Below, piece by piece: positions 36,564 through 45,731 of a DNA stretch of 64,000 nucleotides. The stretch lies in contig JAQGOG010000210.1 in assembly GCA_028293765.1 (NCBI GenBank), positions 1 to 64,000 on the forward strand, in the 5' to 3' direction. Within the stretch, counting starts at the first letter, position 1, and the number at the start of each line of letters is the position of its first letter. The notes under the pieces are model-generated. The model was not told where the DNA came from. It ran no database searches and was given only the letters and a program-made list of their open reading frames with translations. Source of the DNA: Gammaproteobacteria bacterium. GTDB taxonomy: Bacteria > Pseudomonadota > Gammaproteobacteria > Steroidobacterales > Steroidobacteraceae. The position numbers and the translations under genes were made by a program.

Positions 36564-37478
36564 TCATCCTGCCAACCGCGTCGGCGGTCCGGCAAACTGG
36601 TTGGCTTGCTCCACGAGCCAGTCACGAAGCGCCGCCACCTTCGGTAACGCCAGGTATGCTTCGGGGCAAACGAAGTAATAGGCGAACCGATACGGAACGA
36701 CGCGGGCGCTCGCGAGGGCAACGCGTCCGGCCTGCAACTCGCCCGCGGCCAGCGTCCAGCGCAGAATGCCGAATCCCAGCCCCTCGATGACGGCGCTCAG
36801 CAAGCTCGCGGAATCGTCGATGAAGGCGCCGCGCAAAGCGGTGAGGCAGGCCGTGTCCCCCGCACACCAACTCGCCCAATCGATCTCGGTGCCGTGCAGC
36901 AGCGGCAACTTGGAGAGACCGCCGGCGTCCGACAGCGGCCCGTGTTTCGCGAGGACCGCCGGCGAGGCAACGACCACCAGTGACTCGTCCAGGATTTTCT
37001 CGCTGTGCAGGCCTTCGTAACGACCGTGCCCAAGGCGGATCGCCGCGTGAAAGTCCGTCCGCGCGAAGTCGACGGCCTCCGCCGAGGCATGAATTCGAAA
37101 ATCGATTTCCGGATGGTGCGCGTGCAGGTCGGCGAGGCGCGGCGTCAGCCATTTCTGCAGAAAGGAGGAGAGTGTGGTCACGTTCACCGTGCCGCTCTGC
37201 CGCTCCTGCCTGATCTGTTGCAGGGCCGCTTCGAGCTCATCCATTCCCCGCCGGATACCGGGCAGCAGGCGCGTGCCCTCCAGAGTGAGCTGCACGTTGC
37301 GGCCGTTGCGCCGCAGGAGCGGCGTCTGCAGGTAGTCCTCGAGCGATTTGATCTGCTGGCTGACGGCAGCAGGCGTGACATGCAGCGCTTCGGCCGCGTC
37401 GCCGAAGTTCAGGCGTGTCGCGACCGCCTCGAAGACGCGCAAAGCATTCAGAGGCAGCCTGTCATAAGCAGAATTCAC
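36564..37478 (-). CDS. LysR family regulator, GcvA-like
   Basis: 304 residues from a GTG at 37478 (GGGAG 10 bases upstream); an ATG at 37511 would add 11 residues. The helix-turn-helix begins LPLNALRVFEAVATRLNFGD and AAEALHVTPAAVSQQIKSLE, the GcvA-type start. The effector domain has TVNVTTLSSFLQKWLTPRLA and LPLLHGTEIDWASWCAGD. GcvA-like regulators act on many metabolic or resistance genes. It is divergent from the SAM hydroxide adenosyltransferase gene (81 bases apart); whether it controls that gene is unknown. Confidence 0.9.
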   Translation of the reverse strand: MNSAYDRLPLNALRVFEAVATRLNFGDAAEALHVTPAAVSQQIKSLEDYLQTPLLRRNGRNVQLTLEGTRLLPGIRRGMDELEAALQQIRQERQSGTVNVTTLSSFLQKWLTPRLADLHAHHPEIDFRIHASAEAVDFARTDFHAAIRLGHGRYEGLHSEKILDESLVVVASPAVLAKHGPLSDAGGLSKLPLLHGTEIDWASWCAGDTACLTALRGAFIDDSASLLSAVIEGLGFGILRWTLAAGELQAGRVALASARVVPYRFAYYFVCPEAYLALPKVAALRDWLVEQANQFAGPPTRLAG

Positions 37479-37559
37479 AGTCGAAACACTCCCTTTGGGA
37501 CCGCGACTCATTAAACCACGCCGCCGCCACCGGCGAGTCAATGCGGTATTCTCCAACCC

Positions 37560-38378
37560 ATGACCTCCGACACCAAGCCATCAGGCGTCATCACCATTAC
37601 GACCGACTTCGGCCATCAGGGCCCCTTCGTCGGTGTCATGAAGGGTCGCATCCTCAGCCGCTTCGCCGATGCGAAGATCATCGACCTCACGCACGAGATT
37701 GTCGTGCATTGGCCGGCCGAAGCCGGTTTCTGGCTGGCCCGGGCATTCGAATACTTCCCGCCCGGGACGGTGCACGTAGCCGTCGTGGACCCCGGGGTCG
37801 GCACTTCGCGGGACATCATTGCCGTGAGCGCTCACGGTCACGTCTTTATGGCGCCCGACAATGGACTGCTCGCCCCGATCGTGGGTAGGTACCCCGGCGC
37901 CACGATCGTCCGCCTCAATACCTCACGGCTCGCACGTTTCGGCGTGAACCGGCCGAGCGCAACCTTTCACGGACGGGACATCTTCGCGCCGCTCGCGGCC
38001 GAGCTCGCCGCGGGTCGCTGCGAACCGAAGAATCTAGGCGATGTCGTGAGCACGCTGGTTCCTGCCTGGGTGGACGAGCCCACGGCGGATCAGTCGAGTG
38101 TCGCCGGCGTCGTCATCACCATCGACCACTTCGGCAATCTCATCAGCAACATCGACGGGGCGCTGATCGAGCGGTTCCGGCTGCCGCTGGTGCATGCGGG
38201 CAACCACTCTTTTCCGGTATTGCGCACCTATGGCGACACCCAGCCCGGGGAATATCTCGCCCTGGTCAACTCCTTCGGAGTAATCGAGATCGCGCGGGCG
38301 GAGCAGAGCGCCGCCGAGGGCCTGGGACTGAGCCGGGGTGCCCCCGTCGTGGTCCGGGACAGGATGGACCAGACCTAG
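37560..38378 (+). CDS. SAM hydroxide adenosyltransferase (DUF62)
   Basis: 272 residues of the DUF62 family, related to fluorinase and chlorinase but using water to hydrolyse S-adenosylmethionine to adenosine and methionine. Motifs are ITITTDFGHQGPFVGVMKG at the N-terminus, HVAVVDPGVGTSRD (Asp and Arg of the active-site triad), APDNGLLAPI and TFHGRDIFAPLAAELA (His of the triad). The C-terminal barrel has IDHFGNLISNID. The D-R-H triad marks the hydrolase rather than a halogenase. Its physiological purpose is unclear in all bacteria. It is divergent from the GcvA-like regulator gene. Confidence 0.9.
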   Translation: MTSDTKPSGVITITTDFGHQGPFVGVMKGRILSRFADAKIIDLTHEIVVHWPAEAGFWLARAFEYFPPGTVHVAVVDPGVGTSRDIIAVSAHGHVFMAPDNGLLAPIVGRYPGATIVRLNTSRLARFGVNRPSATFHGRDIFAPLAAELAAGRCEPKNLGDVVSTLVPAWVDEPTADQSSVAGVVITIDHFGNLISNIDGALIERFRLPLVHAGNHSFPVLRTYGDTQPGEYLALVNSFGVIEIARAEQSAAEGLGLSRGAPVVVRDRMDQT

Positions 38379-38589
38379 ATCGGCCCCCCTTGAGGACCTG
38401 GGTCCAGGGCTGGGCCGAAGGTCTGAAAAGGGCGTCCATTCGGGGCTTCCGGGGCGATGCCGGGCTTGAACCGCAGCCAGCTGTGCGGTAAGGGTTGATC
38501 GCCGGCGCGAATCCGTTATAGTTCGCAGCCTTGCAGCGTGCCATGTTGGCACGTTAGTGGTTGAATTACTTCAGGATTTGCACCGCTAG

Positions 38590-38817
38590 ATGTCGGAACG
38601 AGACAACGAGAGCTTCGATCTCGACGATGAATTTTTGAGCGGGGCCACCGAGGACGGCACCGATTACGACCGCCTGCTGGACCGGGTGGACAAACGCGTC
38701 CGCAACCAGGGCAAACGCGGGAAAGCCGCGTGGAGCAAGCTCGAGGAAGTGCTGGCGGATAAAAAGCTCGAAAAGGCCCTGCGCGATTTCGACGCCGATT
38801 TCGATAAAGAGCTCTAG
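38590..38817 (+). CDS. PA3496 family putative envelope integrity protein
   Basis: 75 residues, highly charged. An acidic N-terminus (DLDDEFLSG, EDGTDYDRLLDRVDKRVRNQ) is followed by a Lys/Arg-rich helix (KRGKAAWSKLEEVLADKKLE) and an acidic tail (FDADFDKEL). This composition and layout match the small PA3496-type proteins of gammaproteobacteria, named for an envelope phenotype with no known mechanism. It has no membrane segment or signal. It is followed by about 425 bases without a gene that hold a structured duplicated repeat. Confidence 0.75.
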   Translation: MSERDNESFDLDDEFLSGATEDGTDYDRLLDRVDKRVRNQGKRGKAAWSKLEEVLADKKLEKALRDFDADFDKEL

Positions 38818-38945
38818 ACCGCCGCAAGCGGTCGAAAACTCACTTCCATGACTTGACCTGAGGCGGCCGCGAACGTCGCTCAGCGGCACGGTCGCGCGCT
38901 GCGCAAATAGTGGTGGCAGCGTTTTTAGGATGAATATGAATTGCG

Positions 38946-39220
38946 CAGAACCGGCCTGCTCGCGGGCAAAAGCCACGCCTTTTGCCGGGGGCGCCCTAGC
39001 CCGCAGCTCGAAACAGCCCTTGGGCTGGCCGCTGAAAGGGCTGGCCCATCCCGGGCCGCAGGCCACTTTCAGCCGAGTGAACACAGAATCCGGAACTGGC
39101 CCGCTCGCAGGCAAAAGCCGCGCCTTTTGCCGGGGGCGCCTCAGCCTGCAGGTCGAAACAGCCGGTGGGTTGGCCGCTGAAAGGGCTGGCCCATCCCGGG
39201 CCGCAAGCCACTTTCAGCCA
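38946..39220. repeat. Two tandem copies of a structured repeat before lysC-lysA
   Basis: Copy 1 (38946-39075) and copy 2 (39084-39220) are about 85-90% alike. Each begins with a hairpin, GCAAAAG...CTTTTGC (38966-38985 and 39111-39130). Each ends with a longer one, whose outer arms GCTGAAAG and CTTTCAGC enclose GGCCC-ATCCC-GGGCC. The second copy ends 22 bases before the aspartate kinase start. Together they occupy most of the 425-base gap between the PA3496-like gene and lysC-lysA; I see no gene in that gap. They may be dispersed genomic repeats or a folded 5' leader. Confidence 0.85.
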
Positions 39221-39242
39221 ATAAATCAGAGGATAGACTGAA

Positions 39243-41825
39243 GTGACCCGCACGGCTTCTGCCTGGATTGTTCTCAAGTTCGGCGGAACGAGCGTCTCCT
39301 CGCTCGCCAACTGGCGCAACATTGCAAAGGTCGCCGCGGCGCGCACCGCCGCCGGCGCGCGTGTGTTGATCGTTCATTCCGCGATCACCGGCATTACCGA
39401 TCGCCTCGAAAGACTGCTCGACTCCGCCCTCGTACGAGCGCACGAAGACGAACTGCGCGCGATCGAAGAGCGCCACCACCGCCTCGCCGCGGAGCTCGGT
39501 ATCCCGGTTGGCGATGTCGAGAAGCATCTGCAGGAACTGCGGCAAATTGCCGCCGGCGTAGCCCTCGTCGGTGAGGTGAGCGACCGCACCCGCGCCCGCG
39601 TGATGTCCACGGGCGAGCTGATGGCTACGGAGCTCGGTGCGCGATTCCTGCGCACGCAGGGACTCGATGTGGCTTGGGCCGATGCGCGCACGATGTTGAG
39701 AGCCGAAGAGCGGCGCAGTGCCTCGGCCAAGGCGAGCGTGCTGTCCGCCACCTGCAACTTCGCTCCGGACGCCGCCCTGGAGGAGCGACTGGAAACACTG
39801 CCTCCGGTCGTCGTTACTCAAGGATTCATCGCGAGCGACGACGACGGCAACACCGTACTGCTTGGCCGCGGCGGCTCCGACACATCCGCGGCCTATTTCG
39901 CCGCGAAGCTGCGCGCGCAGCGTCTCGAGATCTGGACCGACGTGCCCGGAATGTTCAGTGCCAATCCGCGTTCGACACCCACGGCGCGGCTGCTGCGAGC
40001 CTTGCATTACGACGAAGCGCAGGAGATCGCGACCAGCGGTGCGAAGGTGCTGCATCCCCGCTGCATTCTGCCGGCACGGCAATATCGGATTCCGCTGCAC
40101 GTGTACGCGACTCAGGCCCCTGAGCTCGAGGGCACCGTGCTGAGCGCCGAAGGTGCCGATGGCGGAGCGCAGGTGAAAGCCGTCTGCACGAAGAAGGGGA
40201 TCACCCTCGTTTCGTTGGAAAGTCCTGGCATGTGGCACCAGGTCGGCTTCCTCGCGGACGCGTTCCAGGTCTTCAAGGAACATGGCATGTCCGTCGACCT
40301 CGTGTCGACCTCCGAGACCAATGTCACCGTCTCCCTCGACCCCGCGGCCAATACGCTCGACAACGCGCTGCTCAGCGAGCTGGTTACCAGCCTGTCCCGG
40401 CTGTGTCGCGTGCAGGTCATCGGCCCCTGCGCGTCCGTGAGCCTCGTGGGACGCAATATCCGCGCCATCCTGCACCAGCTCGGCGGCGCCTTCGAATTCT
40501 TCGAAGAGCAGAAGATCTATCTCGTCAGCCAGGCCGCGAACGATCTCAACTTCACGTTCGTCGTGGACGAAAACCAGGGTGACCGTCTCGTAGAGCAGCT
40601 CCATGAGCTGCTCATCCGTCCGGTGCCGGGCGATCGCGTGCTCGGCCCGACCTGGGCGCAGCTGTTCTCGCAACCGCAAGACAGCGGTTCGCGACCGCTC
40701 CCATGGTGGCTGCAGAAGCGTGAGCAGTTGGTTGCGGCCCTCGGCGATCGTGATGCCGCGTTCGTCTACGACCTGGAAGCGGTTAGAAGCGCTGCCCGGG
40801 CGCTGCGCGGTCTTACGTCGCTGGGGCGAGTGCACTACGCCATGAAGGCGAATCCGCACCCGCGCGTGCTGGAGGCGGTGAGGGCGGAGGGAGTCGACTT
40901 CGAGTGCGTATCGCGTGGCGAGGTCGAGCGGACTCTGAAACTCTTCCCCGACATCGATCCGCTGCGGATTCTTTTTACACCCAACTTCGCGCCGCGCGAC
41001 GAGTACGCGTGGGCCTGCGCGCAAGGTATACGGATCACAGTCGACAACACGTATGTCCTTGCCTCGTGGCCCGATGTTTTTCGCGGTCGCGAAATATTCG
41101 TTCGCATCGATACCGGGGTGGGGCGCGGCCACCACCATCACGTGCGGACGGCGGGCGCTCATGCCAAGTTCGGTGTACCGATCGGCGACCTCAAGGAGTT
41201 CGTACGGCATGCGCGCGCGTCCGATGTGCGTATCGTAGGGTTGCAAGCACATGTCGGCAGTGGGGTTTTCGACGTCACCAGCTGGGAGCAGACCGCGAGA
41301 TTGCTCGCCGACATCGCACAACATTTCGAGGACGTTCGGGTGATCGACGTCGGCGGCGGCCTCGGGGTCCCGGAGCGCAGCGACCAGGCAGGCGTGGATC
41401 TCGCGAAACTCGACACGCTGCTCACCGCAGTACGCGCCGAGCATCCGAAACTCGAGTTCTGGATCGAGCCCGGTCGTTACCTCGTGGCGACGGCGGCCGT
41501 GCTGCTTGCCCGGGTAACACAGCTGAAGTCCAAAGGCGAGATCCGCTACGTCGGGGTGGCGACGGGAATGAACTCATTGATCCGCCCCGCACTCTATGGG
41601 GCATATCATGAAATCACCAATCTCACCCGCGCCGACGAGCCTGCGACGGAACTCGTGAACGTCGTGGGTCCAATCTGTGAGAGCGCCGATGTTCTCGGCC
41701 ACGACCGGCTGCTGCCGCCAACTCGCGAGGGAGATGTTCTTCTCATCGCGAACGCTGGCGCCTATGCGCACGCAATGAGCTCGCACTACAACCTGCGCGA
41801 CCCCGCCGTGGAGTTGTTCATCTGA
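39243..41825 (+). CDS. lysC-lysA: Bifunctional aspartate kinase/diaminopimelate decarboxylase
   Basis: 860 residues starting at a GTG (39243) behind AGAGGAT. Residues about 9-300 form the aspartokinase catalytic domain (LKFGGTSV, RGGSDTSAAYFAAKL), and 310-460 a pair of ACT domains (ITLVSLESPGMWHQVGFLAD, VQVIGPCASVSLVGRNIRAI). Residues about 480-860 form a PLP-dependent DAP decarboxylase with YAMKAN (PLP Lys535), HHHHVRTAGAHAKFG, DVGGGLGVPE and NAGAYAHAMSSHYN. It joins the first and last steps of lysine synthesis in one chain; the ACT domains suggest feedback by lysine or another end product. The fusion is known in Xanthomonadales-like bacteria. Two structured repeats precede it. Confidence 0.95.
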   Translation: MTRTASAWIVLKFGGTSVSSLANWRNIAKVAAARTAAGARVLIVHSAITGITDRLERLLDSALVRAHEDELRAIEERHHRLAAELGIPVGDVEKHLQELRQIAAGVALVGEVSDRTRARVMSTGELMATELGARFLRTQGLDVAWADARTMLRAEERRSASAKASVLSATCNFAPDAALEERLETLPPVVVTQGFIASDDDGNTVLLGRGGSDTSAAYFAAKLRAQRLEIWTDVPGMFSANPRSTPTARLLRALHYDEAQEIATSGAKVLHPRCILPARQYRIPLHVYATQAPELEGTVLSAEGADGGAQVKAVCTKKGITLVSLESPGMWHQVGFLADAFQVFKEHGMSVDLVSTSETNVTVSLDPAANTLDNALLSELVTSLSRLCRVQVIGPCASVSLVGRNIRAILHQLGGAFEFFEEQKIYLVSQAANDLNFTFVVDENQGDRLVEQLHELLIRPVPGDRVLGPTWAQLFSQPQDSGSRPLPWWLQKREQLVAALGDRDAAFVYDLEAVRSAARALRGLTSLGRVHYAMKANPHPRVLEAVRAEGVDFECVSRGEVERTLKLFPDIDPLRILFTPNFAPRDEYAWACAQGIRITVDNTYVLASWPDVFRGREIFVRIDTGVGRGHHHHVRTAGAHAKFGVPIGDLKEFVRHARASDVRIVGLQAHVGSGVFDVTSWEQTARLLADIAQHFEDVRVIDVGGGLGVPERSDQAGVDLAKLDTLLTAVRAEHPKLEFWIEPGRYLVATAAVLLARVTQLKSKGEIRYVGVATGMNSLIRPALYGAYHEITNLTRADEPATELVNVVGPICESADVLGHDRLLPPTREGDVLLIANAGAYAHAMSSHYNLRDPAVELFI

Positions 41826-41887
41826 AGCGCGGATACCTCGACCGTAGTCCGGCACAATTAGGCTCGCGACGCTAGGCGCGTATCCGT

Positions 41888-44191
41888 ATGGCGCGGTCTG
41901 CGAAGAAGAAGTCTGGTAAGAAAATCTGGTGGATCGTGCTGGGGATCGTCGCTGTGCTCGTCCTGGCCAGCGCGCTCTACGTCGTCTATCTCGATCGTCT
42001 CGTGACGAAGCAGTTCGAAGGCCGTCGCTGGACCTTGCCCGCCCAGGTGTATGCCGCTCCGCTCGAGCTTTATACTGGGCTGGCGCTCCCCGAGGAGGAT
42101 CTCGAGCATGAGCTGCAGCGCCTGCAATACCGGCGGGTAGAGCGACTCGAGCATCCCGGTACCTACCGGCTCCAGGGCGCACGCATCGATGTCGCGTTGC
42201 GACCGGCGCGCTTCGCGGACGAGACTCGTCCCGCATCCATCCTGACCATCGTGTCGAATGAGAAGGCGATCGAGAGTCTGCGCGACAGCGATGGCAAGGA
42301 CGTGCCGATCGTCCGGCTCGAGCCGCTGCTGATCGGGAGCATTTTTCCGATTCACGGTGAAGACCGCATCGTGGTCCAGCCGCAAGACGTTCCGTCCCTG
42401 CTGCCGCAGGCGCTGGCGAGCGTCGAGGACCGCAAGTTCTACTCGCATCACGGGGTCGATCCCACGGCGATCGCGCGAGCAATGTGGGTGAACGTGCGTG
42501 CCGGCCAGATCGAGCAGGGCGGCAGCACCCTCACGCAGCAACTCGTCAAAAGCTACTTTCTCGATTCGCGGCAGACCTTCGGCCGCAAGATCCGTGAAGC
42601 CCTCATGGCGATCGCCCTCGATGCGCACTTCAGCAAGGCGGATCTGATGAACGCCTACATCAACGAGATCTTCCTCGGCCAGGACGGCGACCGTGCCATT
42701 CATGGCTTCGGCCTGGCCAGCCAGTTCTACTTCGGCAAGCCGCTTTCCGAGCTCGATCTGTCGGAAGTCGCGCTGCTCGTGGCCGTCGTCCGTGGCCCGT
42801 CTTATTACGATCCGCGCCGGCATACCGAACGCGTGCGACTGCGCCGGGACCTCGTGCTCAAGCTCATGGCGGATCGTGGCATCGTCAAGGCGGAGGATGC
42901 GCGTGCGGCTGCAAAAAGGCCGCTCGGCGTGATGAACCGCGCCACCGGGGGCTACTATCCCGCGTATCTGGATTTCGTGCGCCGGACACTGCGGCGTGAC
43001 TACCACGAGCAGGATCTCACGGAAGCCGGTTTGCGGATCTATACGGGGCTCGAGCCCCGTGCGCAGGACAATGCCGAGCGGGCGCTGGAGAAGGAGCTCG
43101 CGCGACTGGATCGCCAGAAAAAGTATCCCGATGCGAAGCTCGAAGGCGCCGTCGTCGTCACATCACCCCAAAGCGGCGACGTGATCGCGATCGTCGGCAG
43201 CCGCAATGTCGGGTTCGACGGCTTCAACCGTGCGCTGGATGCCCGGCGGTCGATGGGATCGCTCGTCAAGCCATTCATCTATCTCACAGCACTCGAGACG
43301 GGGCGCTACAACGCCGCGACGGTGGTGCAGGACGCGCCTCTCGTCGTCAAGCTGTCGAATGGCAAGGAGTGGCGGCCCGTGAACTTCACCAAGCAGACCT
43401 ACGGACCGGTGCCGGTAGTCCGCGCTCTCGCGGAGTCCTTGAATCTCGCGACGGTCGGCGTCGGCATGGATGTCGGTCTGTCGAAAGTCGTGGACACGCT
43501 GGGGCGCTTCGGGCTCGAACGCCTGCCGGCGTTGAATCCGGCGATGTTGTTAGGCGCGGTCGACGTAACGCCGATGGAGGTTGCGCAGCTTTACAACGGT
43601 CTCGCGAACGGCGGCTTCCGTTCCTCGCTGCGCGCCGTGCGGACGGTCATCAGCGCCGATGGTAAGCCCCTCAAGGCATTTCCTCTGGAAGTGACGCCGA
43701 TCGCCTCTCCCGAAGTCGTGTATGAGCTCGATCGCATGATGGAGCAGGTCATGGAGAAGGGCACGGGTCGAGCGGCGCGCGCCGTCCTGCCGGCGGGTCT
43801 CGTCGTGGCCGGAAAATCCGGCACCTCATCTGACTATCACGACAATTGGTTCGCGGGCTTCTCGGGAAGTCATCTCGCAGTCGTCTGGGTCGGCTATGAC
43901 GACAATCTCTCCACGGGCTTCACGGGCTCCTCCGGTGCGCTGCCGGTGTGGTCCCGCCTGATGGCCGGATTGGGTACGACCTCGTGGAATGCACCCATGC
44001 CCGAAGCGCTTGCGGAGACCTGGATCGAGTATTCCAGCGGCTTGCGCGTCGAGAAGACTTGCTCCGACGATGCCGTACCGATCGCGGTACCCGTAGGCAC
44101 GCAACTTCCCACCAAGCCGGGCTGTAATGGGAGTGCCGTGGAGTCAATGGTGGAGCGCGCCGGCGAATGGATCCGCGAGCTCATGCACTGA
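41888..44191 (+). CDS. mrcB: Penicillin-binding protein 1B
   Basis: 767 residues, class A PBP. After a basic cytoplasmic tail and one membrane helix (about residues 12-35) come the UB2H-like region and the glycosyltransferase domain, with VEDRKFYSHHGVDP (catalytic Glu180) and QGGSTLTQQLVKSYFL. The transpeptidase domain has SLVK (Ser458), SLN (in AESLNLATVGVG) and KSGT (in VVAGKSGTSSDYHDNWFAGF). It polymerises and cross-links peptidoglycan at the inner membrane; PBP1b is normally activated by outer-membrane LpoB. A TPR lipoprotein gene follows, which is consistent with an envelope role. It lies 62 bases after lysC-lysA, whose pathway supplies diaminopimelate. Confidence 0.95.
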   Translation: MARSAKKKSGKKIWWIVLGIVAVLVLASALYVVYLDRLVTKQFEGRRWTLPAQVYAAPLELYTGLALPEEDLEHELQRLQYRRVERLEHPGTYRLQGARIDVALRPARFADETRPASILTIVSNEKAIESLRDSDGKDVPIVRLEPLLIGSIFPIHGEDRIVVQPQDVPSLLPQALASVEDRKFYSHHGVDPTAIARAMWVNVRAGQIEQGGSTLTQQLVKSYFLDSRQTFGRKIREALMAIALDAHFSKADLMNAYINEIFLGQDGDRAIHGFGLASQFYFGKPLSELDLSEVALLVAVVRGPSYYDPRRHTERVRLRRDLVLKLMADRGIVKAEDARAAAKRPLGVMNRATGGYYPAYLDFVRRTLRRDYHEQDLTEAGLRIYTGLEPRAQDNAERALEKELARLDRQKKYPDAKLEGAVVVTSPQSGDVIAIVGSRNVGFDGFNRALDARRSMGSLVKPFIYLTALETGRYNAATVVQDAPLVVKLSNGKEWRPVNFTKQTYGPVPVVRALAESLNLATVGVGMDVGLSKVVDTLGRFGLERLPALNPAMLLGAVDVTPMEVAQLYNGLANGGFRSSLRAVRTVISADGKPLKAFPLEVTPIASPEVVYELDRMMEQVMEKGTGRAARAVLPAGLVVAGKSGTSSDYHDNWFAGFSGSHLAVVWVGYDDNLSTGFTGSSGALPVWSRLMAGLGTTSWNAPMPEALAETWIEYSSGLRVEKTCSDDAVPIAVPVGTQLPTKPGCNGSAVESMVERAGEWIRELMH

Positions 44192-44399
44192 TGGCGGTCT
44201 CACTTGTGCGGAAAGTCGCGCTACTTCCGGACTGCGCGACGCGCGTGTCCCCGTCAGCTCGCGCAAGCGCTTAGAGTCGGCGCCGTCGTCATTTGAAGCC
44301 GCTAGCCCGTCGGGCTCCGCAGCAGTCTTTGCTCATCCTTCACGATCGGCCTCGCCCACGGGCGGCGCACCGGGCTTCGTGAAGGGATATCATCCCGGC

Positions 44400-44939
44400 A
44401 TGCACTCCAACTCCATTCTTTGCGCGCTGCTCGCGGCCGCAAGCCTGCTATCCGCGTGTTCCGTCGTTCGGTCTCCGACGGCTGGGTCTGCCTCGTCACC
44501 TTCGTCTTCGACAACACCATCGGCCCCAGGCACGGCGCAGCCGCAACCCGGCGTGTCGACGCCGAGTGTGCCCGAGCAGCCGCCACGACCGCCGCCGAAG
44601 CAGTTCCGGCTGGGGCCGGCGACCAACGCCCTGGTGGCGCAGGCGCACACGCAGGCGCACGGCGGTAATTACGCACCCGCGGCGGCGACGATCGAACGCG
44701 CCATGCGCATCGAGCCTGAAAACCCGTTGCTTTGGATCGAGCTCGGCCAGATCCGCATGAGCGAAGGCAACGCCGCGCAGGGCGACGGGATGGGCCACAA
44801 AGCGCTGGCGCTGGCAACGGGGGACCCGCAGGCGCAGGCCTCCGCCTGGCGCTTGATCGCGGAGTCGTTAAGAGCGCGCGGACGCAATCAGGAAGCAGCC
44901 GATGCCGACAAACGCGCGGGAGCGCTGGCGCCCAGATAG
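44400..44939 (+). CDS. TPR-containing lipoprotein
   Basis: 179 residues from the ATG at 44400; the frame is open upstream but a lipoprotein signal (SILCALLAAASLLSA-Cys20) fixes the start. A Ser/Pro/Thr-rich linker (about residues 25-75) precedes tetratricopeptide-like helices (AQAHTQAHGGNYAPAAATIE, RMEPENP-like RIEPENPLLWIELGQIRMSE, SWRLIAESLR-type). Placed directly after mrcB, it could assist PBP1b in the way LpoA/LpoB or CpoB do, but that is context inference only. It converges with the his operon. Confidence 0.8.
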   Translation: MHSNSILCALLAAASLLSACSVVRSPTAGSASSPSSSTTPSAPGTAQPQPGVSTPSVPEQPPRPPPKQFRLGPATNALVAQAHTQAHGGNYAPAAATIERAMRIEPENPLLWIELGQIRMSEGNAAQGDGMGHKALALATGDPQAQASAWRLIAESLRARGRNQEAADADKRAGALAPR

Positions 44940-44981
44940 GTGCGCTCGGCGAGCTTTTCGGCTAACCGTCGCAGCTCACGC

Positions 44982-45731
44982 TTAAGGTTTGGTGTGGCGC
45001 GTCTGAAGCTCCGCGACCACTCGTTCGAGCGGCAGCCCGCGACTCTTCAGCATGACGAGCAAATGAAACAGCAGGTCGGCTGACTCGCTGATGACTTGGT
45101 CGTCCGTCTCGACGACCGCGGCGAGTGCCACTTCAAGCCCTTCTTCGCCCACCTTTTGGGCGATGCGTCGAGGTCCCTGAGCGAACAGGCGCGCGGTGTA
45201 GCTACCTTCAGGCCGCTCCGTGGCGCGCCGTGCGATGACGCTCTCCAGGGTTCCTAGAAACGCGAGCCGCTCGGCGGCCGTGACCGGCTCGTCTCCAAAG
45301 CACGTTGCCGTCCCGACGTGACAAACCGGCCCGCGTGGCCACGCGGTGACGAGGAGGGTGTCCCGGTCACAGTCAGTACGAATCCCGGCAAGCTCGAGGA
45401 AGTGTCCCGACGTCTCGCCTTTTTCCCACAGCCGCTGCTTGCTGCGGCTGAAGAAGACAACGTGCCGCCGCGAGAACGTCTCTCGAAGCGCTTCGCTGTT
45501 CATGTAACCGAGCATCAGTACTGCACCGGTACCGGCGTGTTGGACTACGACCGGCAGCAGGCCATCGCCTTTGCCGAAATCCAATAGCTCGATATCCGCA
45601 AGACTGAGCGGCGCGCCACCGGGATTGCCCGAGGCTGGGGTCGCACCTGAGCTCGTGAAGCCGCGTGAGCTCACGCCCTTGCCCGCACCCGCGCCATTGC
45701 CCGGCCTCGGTTCCTCGTCACCCGCGCTCAT
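44982..45731 (-). CDS. hisIE: Bifunctional phosphoribosyl-AMP cyclohydrolase/phosphoribosyl-ATP pyrophosphatase
   Basis: 249 residues from the ATG at 45731, which overlaps the hisF stop by 4 bases. A Gly/Ser/Pro-rich N-terminal extension of about 40 residues comes first. The cyclohydrolase domain follows ([33 protein letters not shown], the zinc-binding D-C-D-R-D and a later Cys pair). The C-terminal pyrophosphatase domain has [20 protein letters not shown] and [18 protein letters not shown]. It performs the second and third steps of histidine synthesis and is the last gene of the his operon. The extension is unusual for HisIE and looks disordered. Confidence 0.95.
   Translation of the reverse strand: MSAGDEEPRPGNGAGAGKGVSSRGFTSSGATPASGNPGGAPLSLADIELLDFGKGDGLLPVVVQHAGTGAVLMLGYMNSEALRETFSRRHVVFFSRSKQRLWEKGETSGHFLELAGIRTDCDRDTLLVTAWPRGPVCHVGTATCFGDEPVTAAERLAFLGTLESVIARRATERPEGSYTARLFAQGPRRIAQKVGEEGLEVALAAVVETDDQVISESADLLFHLLVMLKSRGLPLERVVAELQTRHTKP

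Noticed and set aside
37560-38378. Fluorinase or chlorinase
   Set aside because: The Asp-Arg-His triad of the SAM hydroxide adenosyltransferases is present, and no halogenase gene context is seen.
39141-41444. Long open frame on the reverse strand (767 codons) across lysC-lysA
   Set aside because: It is antisense to an unmistakable aspartate kinase/DAP decarboxylase and its translation is rich in Arg, His and Gln with no family features, a common artefact of GC-rich codon use.
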